DNA of 64,000 bases from Pogonophryne albipinna (taxonomy: Eukaryota; Chordata; Actinopteri; Perciformes; Artedidraconidae): the NCBI GenBank assembly GCA_028583405.1, contig CM053243.1:30121632-30185631 (forward strand), in the 5' to 3' direction. A program made the translations under genes and the position numbers. Positions 1 to 12,177 of the stretch are shown here, in pieces (position 1 is the stretch's first letter; each line of letters opens with the position of its first letter). A model generated the notes under the pieces. That model was not told the DNA's origin, did no database searches, and worked only from the letters and a program-made list of their open reading frames with translations.

Positions 1-839
1 CGGCAATGGCCGGCCGTGGCCCAACCTCTCATTCCCCTGATAGGTGGAGAATTGACCACTAAGCGGAGACGTAGAAAATAATTCAAATCTGGATCAGTCT
101 GTATCAGATCCGTTACAGCCCCTTTTTTAGAGATTTGAGTATGGAGGAAAAGAGAGAGGGTTGTATTTTCTGACACTTGGTGAGTTCCCTGGAACACCGG
201 GGATACATATGCATGTATAAAAGACGTACAAGAGTGCATTTTGCATGATAGGTCCCCTTTAAGTTGCACGTGCATTGGTGTGATTACGGAGCCAGAAAGC
301 GATGCACGTTTACTCGCGTGCGCGGTGCGCCGTGTGTTTGTTTAACAAAAAATGGCGAAGCAAATTAAGTTGTTTGACTGTGGGGTAAAAAGTTTGGCCA
401 ACCCGTCAACATCTCAAACGAATGTTCAAAGTGATTCAACCTTCAACTGATAAAGCGCAAGGTGAACCCTAACGAAAAGCAAAGAGAAAATGGGTAAAGT
501 CTTGATTCTGCTCCGTTGTCCATTCACTTCCGGTAAAAGTTCCTTCAAAATAAGAGTCCCGATCTTATTACTACCAAAATAAAAGTGCAAAGCGAAACTT
601 TACCATAGAAAAAATATTGGCGTAAAAATATAATCACTTCTTTAAAAGGTAACACATTTTAAATATAGTTAGACATATTAAAGGTAATTTACAGCATTAA
701 TAATTAATATCTAATTCTTAACTGTGAATGGTTTTCATTTATTTAACATTAGAAGTGTATTAGTCTGGTCAATCCAAGACTTCAATGCTGAAGGGCCAAT
801 GGATCTATAGTGGGGATCAGCACAAAGGTCAAGAAAACC
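1..839. other. unassigned noncoding DNA at the left edge
   Basis: No gene is recognised. The stretch around 255-285 (a GATAGGTCCCCTTTAAG motif at about 249-265) resembles the tail of small fish DNA transposons, but any partner end would lie outside the window. The remainder is AT-rich unique sequence apart from a 32-codon open frame at 352-450, listed separately. Confidence 0.4.
352..450 (+). other. short open frame of unknown origin (32 codons)
   Basis: An ATG at 352 opens a 32-residue frame ending in TGA at 448-450. It begins MAKQIKLFDCGVK and continues with a Ser/Thr/Asn-rich stretch. A short basic start followed by a hydrophobic patch is reminiscent of the N-termini of transposon-derived zinc-finger proteins in fish, but no domain is present and no continuation exon was found. 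It could be a decayed transposon first exon or chance. Function is unknown. Confidence 0.15.
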
Positions 840-862
840 CACACACACACAATTGTTTCAGT

Positions 863-866
<4 letters not shown>

Positions 867-954
<88 letters not shown>
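867..954 (+). repeat. (TG)44 microsatellite
   Basis: Uninterrupted TG dinucleotides over 88 bp. They are preceded at 840-851 by a short CACACACACACA run in the opposite orientation, so the two can pair as a small inverted repeat. The open frames across it (Cys-Val or His-Thr repeats) are artefacts. Confidence 0.98.
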
Positions 955-958
<4 letters not shown>

Positions 959-1340
959 TAATTTTCAGTAGTATGTGTGCGAGGTTTCATTTGCAGTTGT
1001 GTATGTGTGAGGTGTTCAGTAGTGAATGTGAGAGGATTTCAATAGTGTGTGTGTGAGGATAATTTTCAGTTGCGTGTGAGATACATTTTTAGTAGTATGT
1101 GTGTGAGGTTTAATTTTCAGTTGTGTGTGTGTGAGGTGTTCACTAGTAAACGAGGGACCCCCTCAAGACCGGCATTGATTCTGTGCAATGTGTTCAGCTG
1201 TGGCTGAACCACATCTAACCAAGCCCTGTAACTGACTGCCTTGTGGACACGATAAGAAGACTAGTGAATGTGAGAGTATTTCAGTAGTGTTTGTGCAAGG
1301 CCAGATGTTGTCAGTAGTGTGTGTGCGAGGTGAGTTTGAA
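955..1340 (+). repeat. degenerate GT-rich minisatellite
   Basis: Imperfect units of about 25-50 bp alternate a GTGTGTGTGAGG block with a TTAATTTTCAGTAGT-type block. Examples lie near 955-975, 1045-1068, 1095-1125 and 1310-1335. The array decays away from the perfect TG tract on its left, as expected if higher-order units arose by slippage and duplication from the microsatellite edge. Confidence 0.7.
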
Positions 1341-1473
1341 TTTTGGCCTACACGGCCCTTCATAGTAATGACTTCTCCTTCGCTGCCTCTTGTATCTCTG
1401 ACAGTCGTCTAGACCAGGGGTTCCCAAACTTTGCCATGCCAAGGACCCCATATAGCATTATCCTCTGGCGGGG

Positions 1474-1506
1474 ACCCCCCTGTTGCAATTTTTGCAACAG
1501 GGGGGT
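1474..1506. other. perfect 15-bp stem, 3-nt loop hairpin inside the hAT end
   Basis: ACCCCCCTGTTGCAA at 1474-1488 is exactly complementary to 1492-1506, separated by TTT. It is subterminal in the hAT element at 1415-2210. Confidence 0.9.
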
Positions 1507-1899
1507 TTTTAAATGATGAGTACATTATGATGGAAAATATGACAAATTAATCATACAGCTTAATACATTTTCTTAATATATATTTGTATTAATAATGAAT
1601 AATCAGTTATTCTTCTAAAAAATATTTGTATTTATCTTTTGTTTGTCATTCATTACATTGATTGTGTCTTCTGTTATAAACATTCTTAACACAATATTAA
1701 ACAGTAATATCAACAGTAAACATATTTTTAAAGCATTTTTAAAGTGATTTCTGTCTTTATAATATTATATAATTTTGAACAGTAATATGAACAATTAACA
1801 TATATTTTTAGCATTCTTGAAAGCTACTTATGCCTTAATAATATTATATATAATCAACAGTAATATTAACAATAAACATATTTATATTCATATATAAAC

Positions 1900-1977
1900 A
1901 ACAATATTTGCTACATCCGTGCTCTCATCCAGCTGCAGAGCGAAATATTCACTATCTCTCACTTGCTCCAAAAGCTG
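1900..1977 (-). pseudogene. hAT transposase remnant
   Basis: The minus strand encodes about 26 residues that include SEYFALQLDESTDVANIV. The ALQLDESTDV string is characteristic of hAT transposases of the Buster/ZBED-like group, where the first Asp lies in the catalytic region. Only this scrap remains: upstream and downstream frames are broken and AT-rich. It lies within the hAT element at 1415-2210 and cannot encode a functional enzyme. Confidence 0.7.
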
Positions 1978-2218
1978 AGCAGATACTCAGTTTCAGTAGC
2001 GGCAGCTTGATTCTGATTGGCTTGAAGGGCGGTCGTGTGATTTAAAAACAATAAAATAAAATATTAATAAATAAAAAATATTAAAAGATTGGCATCAGGA
2101 CACATAGATTGATAGATATGCAGTTATTAATAACATCTAAAAAAAAAGATTCCCCTTTCCCTCAAACTTTGCGTGACCCCCCTGGCGGGCCCCCACTTTG
2201 AAAAACACTGGTCTAGAC

Positions 2219-5200
2219 CAGCAGTTGAGTCTCTGTGTGTCCCTAAACTCCTTAGAGCAGGAGAGACAGACAGTCTGTCTGTGTCAGCAGGTGCTGCTCC
2301 ACTCTCAGCTATGACCCTTCACATATATTCGTCCCTAGACGGACCCTTTCTTGGCCCCTCACCATGGACTCGTACCTCTGTGCCCCGCTCACCTCTACAA
2401 ACATCCCCCCATCCGTACCCAGACGTCGCTCTGTCCACACTGCCTCGCTCTTTTATTTCCTGTCACAATGTCTCCCCGCCCTTCACTGTCAGCCATGCTT
2501 GTACCCCATTGTTTCCTGTTTTTCTTTCTGTTCAGCCCCTCTCCCTCCTCCGCTCTCTTCAGGTAGCCTTAGCTGCATAATTAGGTGTCCTTTGGCAAAA
2601 ATGGATCAGCAACAGCAGCGAATGCATGTCCCTTTCTCAGACTCTTTCAATCTTTATAAATGGAAAGTCACTCAGGTGTCCAATTTGTGTGATTGTCAGT
2701 TGAATTGCATCAAATTGAAAATGCTACGGTCATAAAACAAGCTGTCTTTTTCTTTGTCTTTAAGGTAAATGCTCATTATTAGCTCGGTGGAGAACTAAGC
2801 TAATGGCTGATAGAAATCTTTTTGTTTTGCTCTTGTAAAAACGGTCTGAATGGGGGAGGAAGAGGGACGGCATGATGAGAACCAAATGTTTCTTAATAAC
2901 AGATTGATGACTCTCAGTAGGAGAATAATCACCACACTCAATTCAAGTCCTACATTTACAGGTCATTTAAAACTTTATCTGATGCGACTAATAGACAGCA
3001 CGCAATGGAGGGATACTAATTTGATTGAATAATGTGCATAATTATGTTTTAATAAGGAAACGCAGCACGTACAGTTGTTGAGTGATTGCAGGGCCTTCTC
3101 TTTTGTTATGCACATATATTACCCATTGCCTCTAGAATCAGACATTTTGACAAGCAGCTCTTGAAACATGTGTCTTAACAAAAGGCCACTTATCATGAGT
3201 GCATGCCTAAGCTTGACCTGGACGGTAGCAAGCTGCAGAAAGGAGGAAGTGACAGACAAGAGACCAAGCAAGAGAATTCTCTGCCGACTTGACAAAACCT
3301 TGGAATGGACGCGATGACAACTTCTCTCAAACATTTTATTCCTCAAACTTAAAATCTCTGAGCACTCAGAATATGTATTCTTCTTGTTCTGTAATAATTG
3401 TCTTTGAAATAATTAAGGGGTCGTTTCACCTAAATACAATTATATTACCAAATGACCTACAGTGGTTTTGAGAATGCAGATTTTGGGGACTTTATTAGCA
3501 ATTTATTAGCTATCTCTAAAAAGTGTGTCACCATTCCAGTACCATGAAGGTTTTTGTCGTTTGTGTTGCTCAAAGATTTAAAAACGAATAATTAAAAACT
3601 GTCTCTTCCCAGGAATAGTGTCCCTGTTTCTCTGGTAAATCCACACCACAGTCTAAGTTTTCAGGGATTTCTTCAGAAAAAAAAATACTCCCAAAGGAAT
3701 CTTAGTAAGATTGTTTTGAGGGTTGTAAGTTACATATTTTTTCCAATTCTGAAAGAATCCCAACAAAGTTTCCCTCACCTTCACCGTATTGAGGTGACAG
3801 AAAGATCGTACATTTTAATCTTTCAAAACCTGGAAAATACAACAAAAACTATCCACATGACAGACAGCCCTAGAGGAAAATGAGAAGTGTGTTTATTTGT
3901 AACAACTGTCTATTTGAAGTAGAAAATCTTAGACAAATCAACCTGTTGATTAGGAACTGAACTGTGTCACTGAGTTCACGCTACGGAGTGATGCAACACT
4001 GCTCTGAGCAGTAAAAGGGACTACGTCAATCTTAATTCTTGAAGAAAACAAAAGGATATGTACACAGAGTGAGATCTTTACACTCGCTCCCCCAATCGGC
4101 ACCAGCCACAGGCCAACAGAGGATGATATTGTGTGCCAGCCCCAGCTGCTCCGAGAACGGGAGACTCCTTTTTGAATTTCCCTTCATCAGTAAGAAAGAG
4201 CATTTGATACTGGTTCCCACAAGCACTGCCTCACTCCTGTTACTGTGAGTCTCTTTACCCACAACACACACCCATGGCTCTCCCTAGAAATACATTTCCT
4301 GAATTTCCCCAGCTTGCATGCCACTCCCACCCTCATCCTCCCGTCTGCATATACCCTGCACATGCCCTTTCCTTTCCCTCCCTGTGGTCATCTAAACTGC
4401 CCATGCAGAGGAGTTGGAAGCATCTCTATATTTACTCCATCTCCAACCCACTTCCATCCCAGCAGCCAGTGCTATGCATCTTTCATCTGCGAGGCTGGAT
4501 GACCTATATTCTCAGTCTGGCCCCATGCAGCCATAGTTCACCGCTGCCCCGCTCTATCCTGCACTTGCACTGGCCCCAGGCAGCAGCTGTGGGTGGGGCA
4601 GCCAGGCTGAATTAGAATGGGCACTGCAGGCACTGACGCCCATTCAAAGCAATCCATCTTGGCTTGTCTGGAGCACAGGGAATTTAAGAAATAAAGAGAA
4701 AAAACAAAACCATATTGCAGCGAGAAAAAGAGGAAGGAATAGGCTCTATACTGTTGGCATACTAAATATTTAAAATGTCTAGTGTTTGGAAAGTGTACAA
4801 ACTCAATGCTTCCGCAATATATAGGTCAAATCACTTTTTTCGCACATGACCCAGTTTACCTGTTTTTATAAATCGCCATTATTGCATGCTCTAATATGCT
4901 CCAACTAATTAACACTTGTTTTAAAATGTCTGCCGACTTATAAATACACAGGCAGAAGAGATCAAACAGAGCATAAAGAGGATTCTGTAATGAAGCTCAT
5001 TTGCTTATCAACTCTTGATTCGCTGCTTATGGTACCCGAAAATTAAAGTTGTTTTTCTTGTTCAGCAGTGAGTTTCCTCTAATGTAGGTCAGTAGGCTGA
5101 GTTTGCTCTCCACTGCTGCTGAGATAATGCAGAGATAATACCCAATCACTGTCATCACTATTTGTTCTGAAATGGATGTGATGCTTATGGTCTGTAAAGA

Positions 5201-5534
5201 AAGGTACCACCAACTAAGATCAAAAAGGTTAGGTGTATTGTGAAATATTAAATTCATTAAGTGAGGCTGGTGACATTTGAAAGAGTAAAAAAGTGTATAT
5301 AATATTAAACGAGACAGAATAAATACATTCTTTGTTTTTCATGTATTACTTACAGTATGTCCATACGTCTGTTAGCATGACTCATTCTCGTTAATCTGAG
5401 GGACATCTTGAGATAATGTGTTCAAATGATCTGCAAATGTCAGCTTGGACTGATTAGATTTCAGTAAAAAATCACTGGGATCTCCAAAACAAGTTTTGGC
5501 CATGATTAAAATAATTAACATAAATGTATTATAG
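2219..5534. other. unique noncoding DNA
   Basis: No gene, RNA or complete transposon is recognised. Pyrimidine-rich segments at 2340-2570 and 4260-4560 produce several overlapping open frames of 70-135 codons in different frames. These show no domain and reflect low stop density in CT-rich DNA. Confidence 0.5.
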
Positions 5535-5821
5535 CCTCCTGGGACCCGAGGAAAAAAGTGTCTTCCAATTTCCTTTTTTTTGTGATTTCCTATTTAGGGT
5601 TAAAAAAACATCTTGCAATTTAGACTTTTTTTATTTTATTTTATTTTAAAATGTTACAGTATGTCCACTGTAGAGGACGTCGGGACCATATTAGTTTGAA
5701 AAGACAGCCAAAATTAACAAATCGACTATGTAACGTATTATGGTTATAGAGTGATATTAATACAAGAATACATTCACCTTTATTTAAAACATGAATAAGT
5801 AATTGATCTGAACATTGCTGT

Positions 5822-5974
5822 TTATTTAGTCAATACAAAACTAGCTTGTTTTTTGGTGAATCTTTCCAGATCTTCAAAGACTTTGTAGTCAATGTAGTGG
5901 GAAAGTACCTCATTGACTCCAGTCAGCACGGGCTGTAGGGTCATCTTGACTAGTTTTATGGATGTGGTCTCCAT
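5822..5974 (-). CDS. 50-codon open frame inside the 5.5-6.7 kb transposon, function unknown
   Basis: The frame runs from an ATG at 5974 (complement) to TAA at 5822. The protein starts METTSIKLVKMTLQPVL and continues with a mixed charged/hydrophobic composition (HYIDYKVFEDLERF near the C-terminus), which looks more protein-like than neighbouring frames. No domain is recognised. It may be a fragment of the element's original protein or a captured exon. It has no visible splice context or partner exon, so treat it as hypothetical. Confidence 0.2.
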   Translation of the reverse strand: METTSIKLVKMTLQPVLTGVNEVLSHYIDYKVFEDLERFTKKQASFVLTK

Positions 5975-6670
5975 TTGACCTGCTCATAGAAACAAAGCTT
6001 GCTGAGGCAATTCTCATTTTTCATGGCTCCACTTAAAATAAAAACAACAATAAGACATACGTGCTACTCTTGGCCCACAGAGGGCCATGTCTTTCCTGCT
6101 CGTCCCTATCTGTCTCTATGTATCTATCTGTGCGCTCATGGAGCCTCCTGTATCTTTCCCCCTCTTCTTCTTGACCCTCTTCTATCCCAAGTGTGAAAGC
6201 CTCATCTCTCTCATCATCTGAGAGCTCAACATCTGAATCTCCCTTAACTATCTGGTACAGAAAATGTCTGCTTCAGTTCCGTCTCCTGCAACAATATTGA
6301 GTCATAAAGTCCATGAAGACGGTCCTGACGTCCACTAGAATGGACATTTATAAAAGAGCTGTTATTTGAAAACTTGAATTATATAATTGCTTTCAGAACT
6401 AATTATATAGTTCCTCACATGTTAATAAACAAGAATATATATGATTTTCATGGTAAAAATGACAATTATTCAACAATATTTGACTTCTCCTCCTGCTTCT
6501 ATACAATTTTGTTTTTGGTATACCAGCCATTTTGGATGAAAAGAAAGAGGAACTTCCCAGCATGCAATTTTAACCAATGACATATCACTGGAAAGACCAG
6601 GATGTCCTCTGTACAGCACATCAGGGATTTATAGAGTAGCTCAAAAGAGTAAAAGGAGATGCATGTTAAC

Positions 6671-6696
6671 AAAATGTCCACTACAGTGGACATTTT
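6671..6696. other. perfect 12-bp-arm palindrome near a transposon end
   Basis: AAAATGTCCACT, then AC, then AGTGGACATTTT. It lies 22 bp inside the right end of the 5535-6718 element. Related half-sites occur near its left end, so it may be a transposase recognition site. Confidence 0.85.
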
Positions 6697-6722
6697 CAAT
6701 GGGCTGGGTCCCAGGAGGATAG

Positions 6723-8404
6723 GATAAATTGATGACATTTTAGACATAGTAAACGGAAATTTGACTGGCTGGGGGAGGAATAACACTGTAAAGAGGTAAT
6801 TCTAGTTTGATACCTGACCAAGAGCCTTGTGGGAGGCAGTGCCAGGTTTTAGCACCAGGGAGAGCACTGACACAAACACACATGCTGTTGCATAAGCTTA
6901 ACTTGTTTATCCATATGCTAATAGGGTTTAATCATGTACTGTTAATCCACAAAAGCTGTTTAGAGGGTTTTTCTTTTAAACAGATGTCATCACACTCTGA
7001 CTGTTTATATATTTGTGTCTGTAAATCTGTCACCATTCAACTCACTGCTTCCTGTCCATCCGTCCATCCATCAATATATTCAAAAGCTTTCCAGTGAGGT
7101 CAACCTTGTTGAAAATAACAGATTCATGTAATGTGGACAACAAATAGCATAAATGACTGCATGCAGTCAACCCACTCGCATTGGCTGAGTGGTTTGAAAA
7201 AATGTGTTTAGTGTTTACTATTTCCACATGAAGAGATACATGTTGGCCCCTCTTGCATTTTAGAAAATGTAGATTCAAATTGAACAATATGGATTTTCAG
7301 GGCAACGGCTGACGTATGAAACTTCACATTCATTTATTATTAACCAATCTCCACACACACTTTCCCATTCAAAGTAAAGCAGTGGCACCAAGAAGAAGAA
7401 ACACTGATCATCAGATGCTCCTTCCCCCATGGAATGATTTGTATTGCTAGCGTAGCTGCTGAGTCACACTTGTTCCCATACCCCTGGAAATTGACCTCTC
7501 TTTGGGATGGAGACAGGTGTCTGCCCCTTCCCCCAATGGCAAGACCCCCAGCCTGAGTGTCACACAGTCACACAATATGCACACTAAAGCACGAGTACAA
7601 ACACACAAGGCGGCTTCCGGGTTATGGGGTCACTCTGACATGCACAGGCCAAGCTGTCATGTCAAGCTTTATTAAGAGCCTGGGTGTCGGAGAGATTTAA
7701 TTAGCGTGGCCTGTGTGAGGTGAGTCCCTGGTGTTGAAGCAGGCAAGGTGCTGGGGTAAGGTGAGGTTTTATAATATGTCTCTGACTGGAGCAGGGCCAG
7801 GGCTGAGAATAGCTTATTTAAGGCTGAGAGCTACCAGTGACACCGGCCTAGCTTTCCCTGGATGTCTAGTAGCCAACTAGTGGGTACAAGAGGGATGCTC
7901 TGAAGTTCAGGCAACACTGTTGAAATGTGTTATCCTTAGTGGTTTATACTCTGCAAGAGGAGGATCATATGCTCTCCGTTGATACAAACTAAAATATTCA
8001 GTTAGGCTTGCTCAAAGGTATTATTTGTGTGGACAGAAAAGCAGCTTACACAACATATTGTAACATTAACAGTTGCACAATTCAAATCCTTCACAGTGTT
8101 ACACTAACACTACACACTTAGTTTGATTTACTTCAAATAGCCCATATAAAGATTTTATTTACCTACATTTTGAAAGGAAAACAAAGTTTGTGTTTTCTTT
8201 CTCCAAGTCTTTTCTCCAATGCCTTTGCGATTGTGCCTCGTCATGTACATTTTAATTAAATATGATTTTGCTTCTGCATATAACATTGAAAAAGTACTCT
8301 CTTTTTTTGTATTCAACAGCAATGTGAAAAAAACCAATGTGGTAATTATGCTTTATGATCAATGGGGATCTGTTATCTATGAAAACTGTTACCTTGTAAT
8401 AGGT
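6723..8404. other. unique noncoding DNA
   Basis: No gene or complete mobile element is seen. A short (CCAT)n-like stretch is at 7052-7070. The GC-moderate block 7640-7860 contains TTTAATTAG and other AT-core motifs but has no demonstrable function. Confidence 0.45.
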
Positions 8405-8425
8405 ATTATATATATATATATATAT
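8405..8425. repeat. (AT)n microsatellite
   Basis: About ten TA dinucleotides in an AT-rich context. Confidence 0.9.
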
Positions 8426-11156
8426 TTGTGTAACCCTGTTACATGGGCCTTTAAATTAAAAGTCAAAATGTCATATCACACACACTGTTACAAACAAATA
8501 TATAGTACTTTCTATAGGTGACAATAAGCATTTTACTCAATAGTTGTATGTCAAAAGATTGCCAGCATACTCCAACTTTAATTGGGACCTCAGCCTTTAT
8601 GCTACAGCTTCCATCCCATCAAAAATGTGGCCATTCAAAGGTACACCTGAGTGCAGTTGTGTTGCAGCTACTGCCATTCTGCTCCAAACACTGTGATGAT
8701 GATATACAAGTGGATGTGTTGTTGTAGGTGATGTGTCTGAGGGTGTTACACATGGCTCTCCAGAGACAGCATTGTCTTTGATGTAGCTGCCAGCCAGCTA
8801 GTTGGATGACTGATCAGCTGTTTCTGAAATGGGGACGAGAGGCTATCAGGGATTTTAGCTCCACAGTCACAGGCAGATGGTGTTGTGTGTACATAAACAT
8901 ACACACGCGCTGGCATAGACATACATTTTAAGAGAGTGCGGCAGCGGTACACACACATTCAACAGGTACGAATAATCACTCACACAGAGACACACTGCTA
9001 CACTAACCCAAACTCACAAACAGATCCATAGACAGCCAACATCTCTCTCAAGAGGCAGCAGGTCCAGCATGACTAATTAAACACACACACTCACATGCGC
9101 ATACACACACACAGACAGCACCCTCTTAGACATTGTAAATTACTGTGGCAATAATTGCATTAGTGCAGTAACTCAATGAAATGGCTGTGTGCGTGCTGGC
9201 TCTGCGGCAGGACGGGGCGGAGGTCTCTCACTGTTTACTCTGCTCTGCTGCCTGAAGCCCCCCCAGTCCCTGCCTGCCATCTTGTCAGGTGCTCCACTGT
9301 CACACACCATTACCTGCAACCAGCTACCATTTCACACACGCACATGCACACACAGTACACACACGAACTGCACATGCATACACACAGATCTCTCAAGTTT
9401 GTTTTTGTAGTTTATTGCTAATTGTCTAAACTGCGTCAAGATGTAATCCAACAGCACATGTTTTATTCAGACCTATTCTCACACCTGGGAATACTAAGCA
9501 GCCAACCATGCAGATACAGTACAGATGGATAACACTTCAATCAAACAAGCCCGCTTGTCAATATGTCCAAACATACACACACTGGCAGCAGAGTGGTAGC
9601 CAGCTTAGATAGCCAGGTGTATGTGTAGTAAGCTCTAGCTGTTTCAGTATCAGGAATCACATCACGTCAGGGTGCTTCTGGTCACCAGCTAAGGGGCTTA
9701 GCCAGCTGGACGCCTGTGACCTGTTAAACAGCTGATAAGCCTTCTCAGCATGTCACCTGGTGAGCTTTGTGCAGGAGATAAATAAGTAAGAAAACTTTCA
9801 ATTATTTGCCATCTTTCAAAATCTGTGAAAGTCAGACACAATATCCTGAACTCCTATACTGAACTGATATGGGATTAAATAAACCAAAATCCATACAAAT
9901 GTATCACAATGCATTAGACTGTGCAGGTGTTCGTAATACAAACCTGAACTATTCATTTTCCAATGTTATCAACGTAAAAAAGTATAACATCTGTGGACAA
10001 CTTGTGAGCACAAGACACAGACATTGCCAGTTACTGTAGGAAGATGTTACTGACCTACGTTAAACACCACTTACCAGATACATTTCAGCTAATTTCACAT
10101 TACCAAATGAGGAGTCTGACCTAGATTTAAGTTATCATTTTGCATGATGGTCAGCTGATCGTAATCACAGCTTCTATCAGGCCCTGGGTCTGTTCCAAGA
10201 AGCTGGTTTACTGAGATATCTGGATAATTATGCTGACTCAAACTCCTGTCAAATATATGCTACAATATGCTACAATCAGGCAAATGAGGGCATATTCAGA
10301 GAAAGGATCACTTCTGTGCATCTCGGCCACCCAATGGACAGGCCAGGGTTAAGATATTGATTTGAAAATGGAGGATAATGGTTGGGACTAATCAAACAGA
10401 GAGGGAGCTTTTGGGATGGGGTTGTGCTCGATATCATAGAATGAAAGCCATCTATGTGCAAAGAAAAATCCATACAGTAGGTAAGCTAATGGGAATGCAT
10501 TGACAGCAATCCAAATGTGTGCAGTCATACTGAGTTGAGCAGAGGTCAGGATACCAGAACTGTCCAATCCCATTTAGATGAGGGGATCTGGGCAAGAGAC
10601 AGTGTCAATGTACATGAGCTGGAATGAGATCAAACCAGGGAAACAGCCACAATTACCACCACAGCCCGAACTGGCATCCCTCCCAATGACTATGGTGCCA
10701 TCTGATGCAGCTTGAGCACAAACGCTGGAATAATTTTGTCTGGATGGCAGTTGACTCGGCACAGAGCCAAAAAGTATTGATATTGATTGAATGAGGGAGT
10801 CATTTGAGGCGTGGCAGCTGGGAATATCTTGCTTTGTTTTCTGCTAAGAGCTAACTTCCATTTTGAGAATAAATTATTCCTATTAAATAAAATAAACTAA
10901 GCAACAGGACCAAAGAGAAGGGCTTTCCAGACAGGCAACCACATTCTAGGAGATAATATTTAGGGGAAATGATTGCTTAATTTAGCTGAAAACTCTATTC
11001 TTTCCATGGAATCTCATTTACATTTTTCTTTGGGATTATCTCCTATAGGGAGATGGAGTAATTTATGCCTGTTGTTACTAGGCTGTCTGCTCCAGTTTTG
11101 AACTGAATATGCTATTGTACTGTGACTTTTTCCTACTCTGTGTATATATGCGTGTG
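8426..11156. other. unique noncoding DNA with scattered CA-rich patches
   Basis: Interrupted CA-rich patches occur at about 8890-8960, 9080-9115 and 9325-9390. No gene, tRNA or transposon end is recognised. Short open frames in the patches are compositional. Confidence 0.45.
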
Positions 11157-12008
<852 letters not shown>

Positions 12009-12177
12009 TTACATTACACGTCATTTGTTAGATGCTTATATCCAAAGTGACTTACATACATTCAGTACTGTGGACAATTCCCACAGGAGCAATTTGGGAT
12101 GAAGTGTCTTGCCCAGGGACACAACGACATGCTGACTGCAGAAGTCCAGCACACTATCCACTGAGCCACAGCCTCCC
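12009..12177 (-). mobile_element. tRNA-derived SINE, damaged copy
   Basis: Read on the minus strand, it begins with a tRNA-like head (GGCTGTGGCTCAGTGGATAG, an A-box-like start). It then passes through a body containing GGGCAAGACACTTCATCCC and ends in GTAAGTCACTTTGGATATAAG and an ATGTAA-type tail. It matches the copy at 28589-28795 over most of its length but lacks the B-box region of the tRNA head. SINEs of this tail type borrow the reverse transcriptase of L2-like LINEs. No clean target duplication is visible. Confidence 0.75.

Larger units (their letters stand above)
1407..2218 (-). mobile_element. hAT-superfamily DNA transposon, non-autonomous, complete ends
   Basis: The element spans 1415-2210 (796 bp) and is flanked by a perfect 8-bp duplication GTCTAGAC (1407-1414 and 2211-2218). 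The left end reads CAGGGGTTCCCAAACTTT; the right end, read inward, starts CAGTGTTTTTCAAAGT, so the inverted repeats are imperfect. An 8-bp duplication and CAG-type ends are diagnostic of hAT transposons. The central TA of the duplication (nnnTAnnn) fits what is known for the Buster branch. A transposase remnant on the minus strand (1900-1977) sets the orientation. Most of the coding region is lost and AT-rich sequence fills the interior. Confidence 0.9.
5531..6722. mobile_element. inverted-repeat DNA transposon of unassigned family
   Basis: CCTCCTGGGACCC at 5535-5547 is matched in inverse by GGGTCCCAGGAGG at 6706-6718, giving a 1184-bp element. The flanking 4 bp are ATAG on both sides (5531-5534 and 6719-6722), a likely target duplication; a TA duplication with an imperfect outer base pair is an alternative. 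Subterminal blocks built on TGTCCACT...AGTGGACA recur near 5660-5680, 6330-6350 and 6671-6696. No transposase domain is recognised. A 50-codon minus-strand frame (5822-5974) is the only reading frame of note. I cannot place the superfamily. Confidence 0.65.
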
